Notes: generated by a model not told the origin, from the sequence alone. 64,000 nucleotides of DNA from Diospyros lotus (GCF_014633365.1 NC_068349.1:15886753-15950752); one strand, 5' to 3'; numbered from the stretch's first letter, positions 46,410 to 59,345 are shown. Translations and numbers: made by a program.

Positions 46410-49400
46410 TCATCGCTTTCCACCACCGCCACCAAGCTTAGGACCCTTCGGGGCAGCACCCTTGGGCATGTTTCCTCTGGTCGTCTTCTGAGTCTTGGCC
46501 ATCACCTCTGCTTTCTTCGCCTTCGCTTCATCCTTGGTCTTCTTAATCCTCTCCTTGATTTCACTAAGATTAACAATTTCAATCAGGCTCACTAGATTGA
46601 GCAGATATCTATATCTATATATATATTATAACAAAACAGCCGTCATTTTTTTTCCCGCCCATTTCCAGTTACTATTTTGATATTTTATTATGTTTTTTAA
46701 ATTTTTTTACTTACCCAAAATAAAATTTTTATAGGTCATTAATTAAGTCTATATTTGTGAAAAACGTGTATTTCTTGGAACATGTAAATGATTTTTTTTC
46801 ATGATTGAATAGTATTTTGGAGAATGTGTAAGCATGCTGGTATATGAAAAGCCAAAATAAATATTATTAATTTATCCATATTATTAATTTTTAAATATTA
46901 ACATAAAATTTTAATTGAAATAAATTACAAAAAAATAAGACTTTTTAAAATCGGGAGAAATCTTGATTATTTGATAATACCGTCAAATACCGACTGCCAA
47001 GTAAATTTTTTTTTATTTTTATTTATATATAGTTTAATTATTTTAAATTTACTTTTTTATAATTTTAAATGTTATAATTTTATATATAACTTAAATATTA
47101 TAATTTTATTTTTTTGTTATTTTTTAAAAATGTGACCTATCTTAAATGTGATAATTGATTACTAGGAGGAATATGTAAAATCATGTATGGATAATCAATT
47201 TTCAGTTACTATTTTGATATTTTATTATATTTTTTTAATTTTTTTGCTTACCCAAAATGAATTTTTTATAGGTCATTAATTAATTCTACATTTGTGAAAA
47301 ACGTGTAGTTTTTGGAACATGTAAATGGTTTTTTTTCATGATTGAATAGTGTTTTGGAGAATGTGTAAGCATGCTGGTATATGAAAAGTCAAGATAAATA
47401 TTATTAATTTATCCATATTATTAATTTTTAAATATTAACATAAAATTTCAATTGAAATAAATTACAAAAAAATGAGACTTTTTAAAATCGGGAGAAATCT
47501 TGATTATTTGGTAATACCGTCCAATACCGACTGCCAAATAATTTTTTTTATTTTTATTTATATATAGTTTAATTATTTTAAATTTATTTTTTTATAATTT
47601 TAAATATTATAATTTTATTTTTTTATTATTTTTAAAAAATGTGACCTATCTTAAATGTGATAATTGATTACTAGGAGGAATATGTAAAGTTATGTATGGA
47701 TAATCAATTTTCAATTACTATTTTGATATTTTATTATATTTTTTTAATTTTTTTACTTACCCAAAATGGAATTTTTATAGCTCATTAATTAAGTCTACAT
47801 TTGTGAAAAACGTGTATTTCTTGGAGCATGTAAATGGTTTTTTTTTTCATGATTGAATAGTATTTTGGAGAATGTGTAAGCATGCTGGTATATGAAAAGT
47901 CAAGATAAATATTATTAATTTATCCATATTGTTAATTTTTAAATATTAACATAAAATTTTAATTGAAATAAATTATAAAAAAATGAGACTTTTTAAAATC
48001 GGGAGAAATCTTGATTATTTGGTAATACTGTCGAATACCGACTGCTAAGTAATTTTATTTTTATTTTTATTTATATATAGTTTAATTATTTTAAATTTAT
48101 TTTTTTTATAATTTTAAATGTTATAATTTTATATATAACTTAAATATTATAATTTTATTTTTTTGTTATTTTTTAAAAATGTGACCTATCTTAAATGTGA
48201 TAATTGATTACTAGGAGGAATATGTAAAGTCATGTATGGATAATCAAATTTCAGTTACTATTTTGATATTTTATTATATATTTTTAATTTTTTTGCTTAC
48301 CCAAAATGAAATTTTTATAGGTCATTAATTAAGTCTACATTTGTAAAAAGCGTGTAGTTCTTGGAACATGTAAATGGTTTTTTTTCATGATTGAATAGTA
48401 TTTTGGAGAATGTGTAAGCATGCTGGTATATGAAAAGCCAAGATAAATATTATTAATTTATCCATATTATTAATTTTTAAATATTAACATAAAATTTTAA
48501 TTGAAATAAATTACAAAAAAATGAGACTTTTTAAAATCGGGAGAAATCTTGATTATTTGGTAATATCGTCGAATACCGACTGCCAAGTAAATTTTTTTTA
48601 TTTTTATTTATATATAGTTTAATTATTTTAAATTTATTTTTTTATAATTTTAAATGTTATAATTTTATATATAACGTAAATATTATAATTTTATTTTTTT
48701 TGTTATTTTTTAAAAATGTGACCTGTCTTAAATGTGATAATTGATTACTAGGAAAAATATGTAAAGTCATGTATAGATAATCAATTTTAAAATTTTGATT
48801 ATTATTATTTATATAATTAATTAATTATTTAAATTATCTTTATTTTATATATAGTTTCATTATTTTAAATTTATTTTTTTATAATTTTAAATGTTATAAT
48901 TTTATATAAAACTTAAATGTTATAATTTTATTTTTTAACTCTATTTTTGTTTGTTGTTTTTTTAAAAATGTGACATGTCTTAAATGTGGTAATTGATTGT
49001 CAGGAGAAATATGTAAAGTCATGTGTGTATAATTAATTTTGAAAATTTGATTATTATCATTTATATAATTAATTAATTATTTAAATTATTTTTATTTTAT
49101 ATAGTTTAATTAATTTAGATTTATTTTATTATAATTTTAAATATTATAATTTTATATATAACTTAAATGTTATAATTTTATTTTTTAACTTTATTTTTTT
49201 TGTTGCTTTCTTAAAAATTTGATCCGTCTTAAATATGGTAATTGATTGTTAGAAGAAATATGTAAAGTCATGTATGAATAATCAAATTTGAAAATTTAAT
49301 TATTATCATTTATATCATTAATTAATTATTTAAATTATTCTTATTTTATATAGTTTAATTAATTTAAATCTATTTTTTATATTTTTAAATGTTATATATA

Positions 49401-52400
49401 ATTTAAATATTATAATTTTATTTTTTAACTTTTTTTTTTTGTTATTTTCTTAAAAATTTGACCGGTCTTAAATGTGGTTATTGATTGCAAGGAGAAATAT
49501 GTAAAGTCATGTATAATCAATTTTGAAAATTTGATTATTATCATTTATATAATTAATTGATTATTTAAATTATTTTTATTTTATATATAGTTTAATTAAT
49601 TTAAATTATTTTTTTATAATTTTAAATATTATAATTTTATATATAACTTAAATGTTATAATTTTATTTTTGAACTTTTTTTCTTTTTGTTCCTTAAAATT
49701 TTGACCAGTTTTAAATGTGATAATTAATTGTTAGAATAAATATGTAAAGTCATGTATGGATAATCAATTTTGAAAACTTGATTATTATTATTTATATAAT
49801 TAATTGATTATTTAAATTATCTTTATTTTACATACAATTTAATTAATTTAAATTTACTTTTTATAATTTTAAATGTCATAATTTTATTTTTCAACTTAAT
49901 TGATTATTGTCATTTATTTAATTCTATTTTTTCCCTTAGTTTACTCCGAAGATATGCTATATGTTGGACTTAGAGAAATTAAATACAAATTAAATTTGTG
50001 TTTTAAAAATTATGTTAAGTAAGTAAGATTCGAATTGTATGGCAAAGCGTGGGAAAAAAGAGAAATTTAATGGTGGCATGCAATTTGATAAATTAAGAGA
50101 AATAGGAGAATTTGAAGAAAAATAAATTAATAAAAGAAAGCAAATATCTCTCTATTCTTCTTCTCCATTCCCATTCAACCATTCCATTTACTCTCTTCTC
50201 CTTTCTCGATTCTTCTTCTCAAATTTTTTCTTATTCTTTACTTTTATTTAGTAAAATTTAACCGTATTTGTTTACTCAATTTGGTCTTCTGGTGTAACAT
50301 AGCACTATTATTCTGTCAAGTGAGTGATATGAATGCAACTAAGAAAAATTAGGCATTGAGGGTTTGTATGGTAAGCACATATGAGACAAATACACATAAA
50401 AATCCAAAAAAAAGAAACATCTACCCTTAAATGCATATTTCAGAATAAAGAGGTTGGTTATCGTTTATTTCTTTTTTTTTTCCTGTTATTGTGTAATTTT
50501 TTTATTTTTTACACATTGTTTATTATATTACATGTTAATTTAAGTTTATTTTTTACATGATTTCAGGATAGAGTTATGTGCTTTTAATTGTTCATTTACC
50601 CTTAAATGCATATAAGAAAATCTTTTAAAATATGTAATATTTTTGTTGTATTTTTATGATTGTAACACGATTATTTTATTTATTTTTTATTTCTTTATTG
50701 TGATTTTCATTTATTGTAACTATTAAATTATATAACTTTCACTTTAACAATTATTATTTTTTTTACGATATCCATGCATCGCATGGGTGAACCACTAGTA
50801 ATTTACTAAATGCCATAGCACATTAAACGCTTGTTAAGCTCTATGTCACAGAATGCATACCGGAGAGCAGCCTCACGTGCGGCATCTCGGACTTCTGGCT
50901 TCTCAGTTCTTCTTTTATGTATAACTTCTAAGGTCGCACCAACTATAGACCTTGAGTAAGGCTTCTTGGTGGTTCGGCGCCTCTTCTTCACAGCTTCAGC
51001 AGCAATATCCTAGAATCACATCACAAGTTTAACGTGGAGAAGTGGCCATGTCCACATTTGAGAGGGTAGTTTAACGTTACAGGTACAATAAGATGAGAAT
51101 ACAGGAAATGCAGAGGGCAATGGTAATGGAATACCTTCTTGTGCTGCTTCCTGTACATTGCTGTCCAGGTAAGTTTTGATGGCTTTAGGCGGTTGTGAAA
51201 GTACCTCTTGCATTTTGAGTTGGCAAAGAGGAAAACCTTCCGCAAAAAAAAAAAAATGTCTAATTCAGTCACGATTAAGCTTAATGGCAAGAAAAAGACC
51301 AACAAAAAGAAAAGTCACAAGAGACAAACCCCCACCCACTCAAAATAATAATAATAAAACAAAAAATATACAAGGCCTTATTTTAACCAAAACAAAATAC
51401 AAGTGATCAATGTGTGGTGAAACCATAAAGAATAACAAACTGATCAGCCATAAACAAGGAAGCAAGGCAAGCACCAAAACCAACCTGTGAGTCTGAGCGA
51501 ACAAATCTGATACCCTTGCCAGGGTATATCTTGGCCCCACTGAAGCGGCAAAGTTCAGTCCTGATGGCAAAAGATCAATTAATCATTATATCATGAATCA
51601 TCACTATGAAAGTAGTAATCATGAAATCATACCCCGATTCAGAACATAATGCAAACAGTTATTGGATAAAACAATAGACTATGAGGCACAAATTTAGTTT
51701 GTAAGCCAAAGGAGAGTTCGAGAATATTCATGTATAACAGCAGCACACCCATGTTGCACCTGACTTTTTTTTAATGTTATCACGCATTTCAAGATGTTGC
51801 AAGGGATACCCATTTAGTAAAATGCCTCACAATGAAAACATAAAGAGAAAAAAGCAAGGGAGATGATGAAGAGGGACAATTACTTCCATCACTGTTCAAA
51901 ACTAGTTTATTTAGATATTAGGATTGCTATAGTTGAAAAAGTAAATGTGATGTTGAAAAAAGAGAATACTATATATATCCTTTATACAATCACAAAAAGT
52001 TCTCCACAAAATCCACAATCGACCCTCCAAAGTCTCCTTCCCACCCAGGAACCAGCTGTTTAGAATAGACAGATGTTAACTCTTCAATTTAAAGCTAGGT
52101 TCTCCACAACTTTGGAAATGCCTCCTATTTCACTCTCTCCAAAGGCTCCACATGTAGCGCTAAGGACCATGTCTCTTTCTTCCTCGGGCCAACAGCGGCA
52201 TCTCATCAAGACAATTGAAACTTTCATGCTTCAGTGGAACAACCAAAACGTGGTAATTATTGTTTTCAGAAGTCCAAAGTGGAGATGACAGCATCCCCAA
52301 AATTAGGGGTAACGTTTCCCCGAATAAATTCTACGGCTTGGGAGCTAATTATGTCACGAATGATACCCGCATTATCAAAGAACATCATTCAACTAAACAT

Positions 52401-52939
52401 CAGATCAAAAAATTGGAAGCAGAAATCTTTTGAGACATCTTAGCATCACTAGACTTGAATTTTCTTGGAAGGGGATTTAGTTTTAAACAAAGATGTGTTG
52501 AGCTCTATAAAGCCACATCAACAGATTAATCGAGAAATAGCAATTCTTATCATAACATTCTATTTCCCTTCCTCCCAAACGCCAACATAAAATTTCCAAC
52601 TTTCTTTCTCTTGAAATTTTCTAAAGAACAAGAAAAAAAAAGAGAGTAACAAAATGCTTTTTCTATGAGATCCAGACCATCTGATCGTCTGCTATCTCGC
52701 TAGTCGATTAAAATTACATTACAAAGGGATTCATGCTTACAAACATTCGCCAAATTCCCCTGAGATTCAGAAAACAAAACGACTATCATGCTTTGCCCCA
52801 AATGACCAAAAATGAAATAGAACGATCATGACAGCCAGGCCGAGATTCAGAAGGCCTCGACTCATGTGTCATTTGAATTGGCACTTAATTAGACTAATTA
52901 TCTAATCAATTTGAGAGATAAAACATACTTGAGAACCAT
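46410..52939 (-). CDS. RPL24: 60S ribosomal protein L24 (eL24), complete, 5 exons, 163 aa
   Basis: Structural protein of the large cytosolic ribosomal subunit. In Arabidopsis, RPL24B (STV1) also supports reinitiation after upstream ORFs. Exons: 52939-52929 (11 nt), 51560-51485, 51236-51135, 51009-50861, 46563-46410; 492 nt, all phases agree, stop TGA at 46412-46410. The N-terminus shows the L24e signature ([40 protein letters not shown]). A basic helix follows ([33 protein letters not shown]), then the usual C-terminal GGGGGKR. Intron 4 (46564-50860, 4297 bases) was enlarged by a Helitron. Intron 1 (51561-52928) follows an 11-nt first coding exon. Length equals that of plant orthologues, so it looks functional. 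Confidence 0.97.
46666..48780. repeat. Four tandem units of about 510-540 bp (array 1)
   Basis: Anchor CAGTTACTATTTTGATAT (or CAATTACT...) recurs at 46666, 47203, 47712 and 48252. Units share long blocks, including ACGTGTA..TTCTTGGA.CATG and GACTTTTTAAAATCGGGAG, with few substitutions. Confidence 0.93.
48761..49990. repeat. Tandem units of about 240-252 bp (array 2)
   Basis: Anchor GTAAAGTCATGTA recurs at about 48761, 49013, 49262, 49501 and 49744. The unit equals the right-hand part of the array-1 unit plus an ATTATTATCATTTATATAATTAATTAATTA-like insert, and is more diverged than array 1. Confidence 0.85.
51561..52928 (-). other. RPL24: RPL24 intron 1, nothing recognised inside
   Basis: 1368 bases, acceptor CATCAG, donor GTATGT. 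The part 52020-52440 has a more even base composition than the surroundings and may be an old coding or repeat remnant, but I could not match it to a family. No snoRNA could be supported by eye. Confidence 0.7.
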
Positions 52940-53001
52940 GGCGGCGGGTGGCTGGGGTGTCGCCGCTCTCTCTTCTTCCTCTCCTACCCTAAAGTTCGCT
53001 C

Positions 53002-53010
53002 AAACCCTAG
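53002..53010 (+). promoter_or_regulatory. Telo-box-like AAACCCTAG upstream of RPL24
   Basis: 63 bases before the RPL24 ATG, in the 5' UTR/promoter region with CCTACCCTAAAG next to it (52982-52993). Telo-boxes are typical of plant ribosomal-protein promoters. Confidence 0.45.
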
Positions 53011-53049
53011 TCCACCCCACAGAAGGCCACTTTTAACTCTGGAGTTGTC

Positions 53050-53490
53050 CTTGTGCATGGCTATCCAGGTTTATGCGGCGTCATTTTTTATTCCCGAGGT
53101 AAAATTTGAAAAAGACGGATTTATTTTTCCTTTTAATAATAACTAATACGTATTAAATGAAAGAAAAAGTTATTCCATACCTCTCTAATAAAATAAAAAT
53201 GAACAACAATGATGTAATAATTTATGTAAATTGTATAATTGATATTATATATTTATTTAAAATATAAAAAATAAAATTTTTGGAGTGTTCTCTTATTTTT
53301 CTCATTGCAACTACACAGTCTAAATGGAATGTCACTGTCACCATTATTTATTGTTGAGCCAACTTGGTCCATTCAACTTAATATTAGTTTTGATAATTAA
53401 TAAAAACATATTTTTATATTAAAAATATTATTTGATGCCCCTAAATGTTATCTAATTAAATTATAAGATATTATCTAAGTCTTATATATA
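53050..53490. other. AT-rich intergenic stretch between RPL24 promoter and copia D
   Basis: No gene or element end recognised. Confidence 0.65.
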
Positions 53491-54490
53491 TGTTAAAATT
53501 AGTTTCTCAAATTATAGTAATGTTATAAAAGTTATTTAGTTTTTTTTAAATGTTTAAAAATTTCTAAACTAAAAGTCGACTCTCGTATAGAAGAAATTGA
53601 CTTCTCTCATGCCAGTCGACTGGGGCTTAGCCACAGTCAATATAGCCAAAGCTTGAGTTATACAAAGTCAACATACCCGAGAGCTATGTTTCGATAGTCG
53701 ACTCTTTTCAAGTTATAGTCGACTCTCCTAGTTTAACGTTTGGATTTTTAACCTGATTTTTGCTTGTTTTTTCCACCATATGTAAATATGCTCTTTAAGA
53801 GAGAGAAAAAAAAATAGTGTGTGTATACTCTTTCAGAAAACCCTCACTCTCTATAAACAAGAAGAGTACTCATCGCTTTCAATCTAACTCAATAAGCACT
53901 ACATCTCATGGATCTAGATTGTGCAACCATCTTCGGAGCTCTTGCAATCAAAGAAACAAGAAGCCATCTTGCAAATCCGCTTAAAGGTCAACTATATATA
54001 TTTTTTTTATTTGTGTATCTTGTAGTTATAGTTGTTTTCTTGTAATTTCTTGTGCTTTATTATTTTTATCCAACAATGGACATTGTTGTAACATTTATAA
54101 ACATTATCAATGTGGTTGTTGGTTGGTTTTCTAAAACCATTACAAAATCTAGGTGTAATAATTTCCGAGATAAGTTATGGGAAAACCTCAGGGTGTTTAA
54201 GAATAGTGAAACCGTAAGCGTAGTTGATACCTTAGGAGAGTGGATTAGGCGTGGGATCGTCGAACCACTATATTTCTTGTATACCTCGTTGCTTTTATTT
54301 CTTGTGGATCTTATGCAATCAAATCTCTATCTCAAAGCAATCAAAATATACAAATATATATCAAAGTTTTTTTAAGTATAAAAATTAATCAAGAGGTTTC
54401 AAAAAAATTAAAATTAGGTTAAAACTTTTAGTAACTCAATTCACCCCCCCCCCCCTTGAGTTGCCATTGTAGTGCATCAAGGGACCAACA
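53491..54490 (+). repeat. 5' LTR of copia D
   Basis: Approximately 1 kb, TGTTAAAATT...GGGACCAACA, followed after two bases by the primer-binding site. The right end is well defined; the left end is inferred from the TGTT/AACA inverted termini because no partner LTR is present. Contains four GTCGAC motifs within 150 bp (53575, 53615, 53698, 53718). Confidence 0.65.
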
Positions 54491-54562
54491 ATTGGTATCA
54501 GAGTAAGATTTTTAAAATAATTAAATCTTTCAATCTATAACAAAAGAAAAGATCAATTTAGA

Positions 54563-56645
54563 ATGGCATCCTTTATAACCCAACCTTTAACCAAAAGACC
54601 ATCTACCTCTAGGCCACCTTTTTTCAATAGATCGAATTATACTTATTAGAAGATGAGGATTGAGTCATACATATTTTCAAGAGACTATCAATTGTGGAAG
54701 ATTGTCAGGGATGGAATTACAGTGTCTAGTGAGAAAGAAGAAGAATGGACTGAATATGACATTAGGAAGAAACAAATGGAACATAGGGCTAAGTACATAA
54801 TATTTTGTTCAATTCTCCCATGTGAATACGAAAAACTCTCCGCATGCTCAACCTCTCATGAAATTTGAAAAAAAAATTAGAAGTTGTATATAAGGGTACG
54901 GACCAAGTTAAGGACACCAAAATCAATCTTTTGATGACCCAATATGAGGAGTTTAAATTGCTCAATAATGAAAGCATCGGTGATATGAATGGTCATTTCC
55001 AAAAGATCATAAATGGTCTTAAGATACTAGGCAAGGTAATTACTAAAGTAGATCGAGTTAAAAAGATTCTTAGGTCATTATCAATGGAATGGCAACCACT
55101 AGTCACCGCCATAACACAAGCAAGAAATCTTAAAGAACTAAAAATGGAAGAGTTAATTGGAAATCTCCTAACACATGAATTGGTTCTAAATAAAATAAAT
55201 GAAGATAGTAAAGGGAAGAAGTCTTTAGCCTTAAAAGTAAATGAAGATAGTAGTTCTAGCGAGGAGGTTGAAGATGATGAGACCGCTATGTTGTCTAGGA
55301 CATTTGCAAAATTAATGAAGAAGAAGAATATGGTTAGTAGAAAAGGACCTCATATATGTTTTAAATGCAAAAAGGTAGATCATATGCAATTTGATTGTCC
55401 TGAAGAGAAGAAGGACAAGAAAGAAAATAAAGATAGGTGGGAAGGTAAGAAGAAATTTAGGAAGCCAAAGAAGCAAGCCTTCGTAGCTTGGGATGCGAAT
55501 GACTCTAGTGAGTCTTTGCAATCCGAGAATGAGGTAGCCCATGTGTGTTTCATGGCTCATGAACAAAAAGAAGAAGAAGAAGAAGAGAGTATGGAGATTG
55601 AAGAGCTCCAAGAAGCTTTTAAGGAGTTGTATAGGGAATACCAAACAATTAAGAAAGAATTCAAAAATAACAAGAAACTTCAAAAAGAAGAAAATGAATC
55701 TAACAAAAATGAAATATCCAAACTAAAAAAAGAAACTCAAAAGGCTAAATAAGAGAATGAGAATAATGATAATGCAATTAAGCTTCAAGAATAAAATAAA
55801 TCTTTAAAGCTTCAAAATAATAAATTACTAATAGAGAAGAATGCTATAGAGAAAAGCTTAGCAACTATCTTGAGTAAGAAAAATTCAAGACCAAAGCCTA
55901 GACATGGACATTATCAAAGGAAATGGAGAAATCCAAGATAGAAACCACAACCAAAGAGGCCAAATGAAATAAAAATGTGGGTTCCCAAAGGTGTAGCTCA
56001 CACTATGAGGAGCCTAGAATCAAATAGGCCAAAACATTTCAATGATTACAATGCAAATGTGCTTTATGGTAATGATCATAGACCTAATGCATTGAAATTT
56101 AATGATGTTGGATTTAATGAAGCAAAAAACAAAGGACCCATCTATAGGTGGGTACCTAAGACTAAAACTTAATTTTCTATGTGTTGATGTGCGTGAAGAC
56201 CAGAATGGACAATAAATGGTACATGGATGGTGGCTGCTCATGGCATATGACGGGAGAGAATGATCTTTTTATAGACCTTACTCCCAAAGATGGCGGATAT
56301 GTCACGTTTGGGGACAATGCTAAAGGTAAGGTTGTTGGAATTGGTACGATTGGCCAGCCACAACTTAGTACTATTAAAAATGTTTTACTTGTTGATGGTC
56401 TTAAGCATAACCTTCTTAGCATTAGTCAATTTTGTGATGAAGGCTTTGAAGTGATCTTTAAGCAAGAACATTGTTTAGTTCTTGACTCTAATCTTAATAT
56501 AATTATTTATGCTAATAGGAAAGGCAATGTCTATGTTACAGATATAGAAGAAATTAATACCAAATGCCTCATGGTCAAAAATGATAATTCTCTTTTGTGG
56601 CATAGAAGGTTAGGCCATGTAAATCCTGAGCTAATCAAGAGGATA
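54563..56645 (+). pseudogene. Copia D gag-protease polyprotein, degraded
   Basis: Starts MASFITQPLTKRPSTSRPP-like, then a stop at about 54648 and another at 54866. Gag is then open from 54865 to 55752: UBN2-type gag (LLMTQYEEFKLLNNESI), zinc knuckle CFKCKKVDHMQFDCPE, an acidic stretch, and a Lys/Glu coiled coil. After more stops, protease and pre-integrase continue in the frame 56181-56645 (WYMDGGCSWHMTG, HNLLSISQFCDEGFEVIF, LLWHRRLGH). The protease triad DSG has become DGG. Non-functional. Confidence 0.88.
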
Positions 56646-59148
56646 TGTAACACCCCGTCTCGCCGGGCGTGCCACTATAAGGGAATTGCCAGGGATTTTT
56701 TTTTCTTGATTATCACGCGTGGTGCAGCAAGAACAACTTTTAACATGCCTGACACATACAACGATCCAATGAACAATCTCACATACTTACACAGGCCAGC
56801 ACACGCGGTGGTTTCAAGAATAATCTTCACATGCAGATGAAATCCCAGAAACCCTAGCCTTGCCCATTTAGCTAACAAGATCCAAAGTCTCAAACTAAAC
56901 GAGTCATAACATACGCAGCGGAAAATAATATCATAACATCAAATATTGTGGGTTACCACAGGGTTCATACATAGCAAGATACGTATTACAATGCTACAAA
57001 ATGATAATAACGCTATCATGTGCCCGTCCATACATATATCAAAATAAATACTAACGACCCAAAACGATACATCAGCTATCACACCAAACTCCATTGGCCC
57101 TCAACTGACCACGCCGTTGCCTTTGCAACAGTCCCTGGCTGGAACGTTGAATGTTTTAGGGGCATAACCCAGATTAGATGATAAAACATCTAAGTGATGC
57201 CATGATACAGTTTACTAGATACATGAATAACACGTGAACTTGACATATATAGACAAATACCACATGTAACACTTCTAACCTGAGAAATCTCCCTAGCATA
57301 CTCAACCTCTCGTGGAAAATTCATTCCATACACCTTTGGGGTTGACCTTGCCGCGACATACTTAATCCCTGAGTGCCCTACCATGTCACTCAATCACTGG
57401 GATTAACCTTGCCCCATTCTTAAGAAGACCCTACCCCGATAACAACAACACAAAATCAAGACATCAATGATATGAGAAAAACGCATACCATGCACCAACT
57501 TTTCATAAATAAAACAGTTGATGCAATATTCCACATGAACAATATGCATATGATGCCACAAGTACATAAGTAAAACACCTATATGATATATCCCAAGTTC
57601 TGGAAGGTATAACCACTCATCGGAACTGGTCCAAGCACATGCAATCCTAAGCTCGGGAGAGTAGAACCACTCACCTAAAAAAAATAACAGAAAGACTAGA
57701 ACGGAAAGACACTTTCAAAACAACGGAAAGACTAGAATCGAACCACTCACCTTAATTCAAAAAAAAATGATTTTTGCCCCAAAAAGCGTGTCACACCTCG
57801 AAAATCATGTAATCCTTTATTCTAACAATCAAATCGTATCCTAATTGCCATTATGACTATAGAAATTAATTTTTCTATTTTTTCCATAATTTCCTCAATT
57901 TTCCTTATTTTTCTAATCCTTTCTTACCTTCAAAAATTTATAATAAATACCTAACACCAAATTTCACCAAATATTTTTTCATGAAAATTCCTAAAATATT
58001 TTTCTAAAAATTACAAAAATAATTTCGAAGGCAAAAGGTACCTCACACGTCCTCATGCGCCACCCCCAACCTCGACAAGTGAAGCCCACGCGCAATTGTC
58101 TTCTCCGACAACGGCAACTGTGTCCTTGCTCCGATACTTGATCTGATCCTACCCCCTTGTAGCTCTCCTCAAGTCGATCCTAGGCGTACCCTTTGATGGC
58201 CGAAAACGTCACCGAAAAAGCCCCAAACAGGAGGTTGCAGGTCTCGGCTCCGACGAGGCTCGATTTTTAGGCCAACTCCCCAAACCCCTAGAAATCTATA
58301 TCAAATGCTCCCAAATTCTCCAAAAACACTTCCTAGCACTCAAGGAACAAAAGCCCCTTATTCCCAAGGCTAGATTTTTGCTAAAACACGACCAATCTAC
58401 TTTGATTTGTTTTGAAACCCACGGCCTTAAGAGCCCTATTTATACTTGATTTCGACTGGATTTTCCACCAATCAGAAGCTTTCCTAGTTGCCAAGCTTCA
58501 AACCTTATCATATCAACCCTCAAATCGAGCCAAATGGTGACCAAATTGCTTTAAAATTTTCTAACAGATTCGAATTTTCTTTAAAAATCAATTCTCGTTT
58601 ACACACCATAGATCTCAGCTAACGGCTTGGTTTATTCGAACCATCATGGCCTAGAGCACATCCAGGTACCCTTTGGTAGTTTCGACGATGGCCGCCGCAA
58701 AGTTGGCAGGTGGTTTGCAGATTTCACACCTAACTCTCGATAATTACACTTTCACCCATCAGTTTTTGGTATTTCTTGATTCTGACCCTTTCTCTCAAAC
58801 CCTAGACTTTTCACTTATTCCATTGGATCCCACAAGTTTAGAATGTATCAATACACCCTTGAGAGTCTAGAAAACCCTCATTTTGACCACCCTCCATTAG
58901 TTTTTAGATTCTGTACTTTGGCCCTGATGCCCTAATCGCGTAATTTTGACCAAAAACCTTTGATAAATCTCTTACTTTTGACATCCTATGACTCTTTGAA
59001 CATTTTTACCCTCCAAATTTCGTCTTGGTTTGGTCACTTGCCTTTTCGTTCAAGTTTTGGATATTACACATTGGTCTGAAACTTTGATAAATTTCATTTT
59101 GACGCCATAATTCCAAAATACCTTTGATATTAAATATTGGGTATTACA
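56646..59148 (-). mobile_element. 2503-bp solo LTR inserted in copia D, with perfect 5-bp target duplication
   Basis: Ends TGTAACACCC and GGGTATTACA, a 10-base inverted terminus with one mismatch, are flanked by GGATA on both sides (56641-56645 and 59149-59153). Joining the two flanks restores the copia frame ...LIKRI + VRKDLVIGLP. A strong TATAAATAGGGC box lies on the minus strand (58444-58433), so the LTR is probably transcribed leftward. Length and TGTAA termini suit a Ty3/gypsy LTR, but with no internal region the family is not certain. Confidence 0.93.
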
Positions 59149-59345
59149 GGATAGTTAGGAAAGATCTAGTGATAGGCCTTCCTAAGATTAATTTTAGTGA
59201 GGACATGTTTGATACTTGTTGTCAAGATAAGCAAACTAGAGCCTCATTCAAGTCTAAGGATGAGATTTCGTCATCTAGGCCATTGCAACTATTACACATG
59301 GATCTCTTTGGTCCCACAAAAACTAGAAGTTTGGGTGATAAGCTG
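59149..59345 (+). pseudogene. Continuation of copia D pre-integrase/integrase
   Basis: Reads IVRKDLVIGLPKINF ... CCQDKQTRASFKSK ... PLQLLHMDLFGPTKTRSLGDK. It carries the second zinc-binding part and the first integrase aspartate (MDLFGP). The sequence then departs from the family, marking the truncation. Confidence 0.85.

Larger units (their letters stand above)
46614..50798 (+). mobile_element. Non-autonomous Helitron inside RPL24 intron 4, carrying tandem-repeat arrays
   Basis: The right end has the Helitron 3' signature: a short hairpin CCATGC-ATC-GCATGG (50772-50786), an 8-base spacer, then CTAG (50795-50798) followed by T. The left end begins TCTATATATATATTATAACA after an A, matching the usual 5' TC and A|T target (46608 is an alternative TC). 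There are no terminal inverted repeats and no target duplication, as expected. Removing it leaves an RPL24 intron of about 0.1 kb. About 3.3 of its 4.2 kb is AT-rich tandem repeats. No Rep/helicase coding sequence is present. Confidence 0.8.
53491..59345 (+). mobile_element. Copia element D (Sirevirus-like), 5' LTR to early integrase, truncated, split by a solo LTR
   Basis: Plus-strand Ty1/copia: 5' LTR about 53491-54490, primer-binding site TGGTATCAGAG at 54493, gag from ATG 54563, protease, GAG-pre-integrase (56595-56645 and 59149-59345). The long acidic/coiled-coil gag and 1-kb LTR resemble Sirevirus-type copia (inference). The frame is cut after LHMDLFGPTKTRSLGDK at about 59340, where a gypsy LTR begins, so RT, RNase H and 3' LTR are missing from the window. 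A 2.5-kb solo LTR is inserted at 56646. Confidence 0.85.

Noticed and set aside
52020..52440. Even-composition stretch in RPL24 intron 1 as a coding gene
   Set aside because: Short frames only, no recognisable motif on either strand; could be an old repeat remnant.
54052..54375. 107-residue reading frame
   Set aside because: Lies wholly inside the 5' LTR of copia D and has no domain; chance frame.
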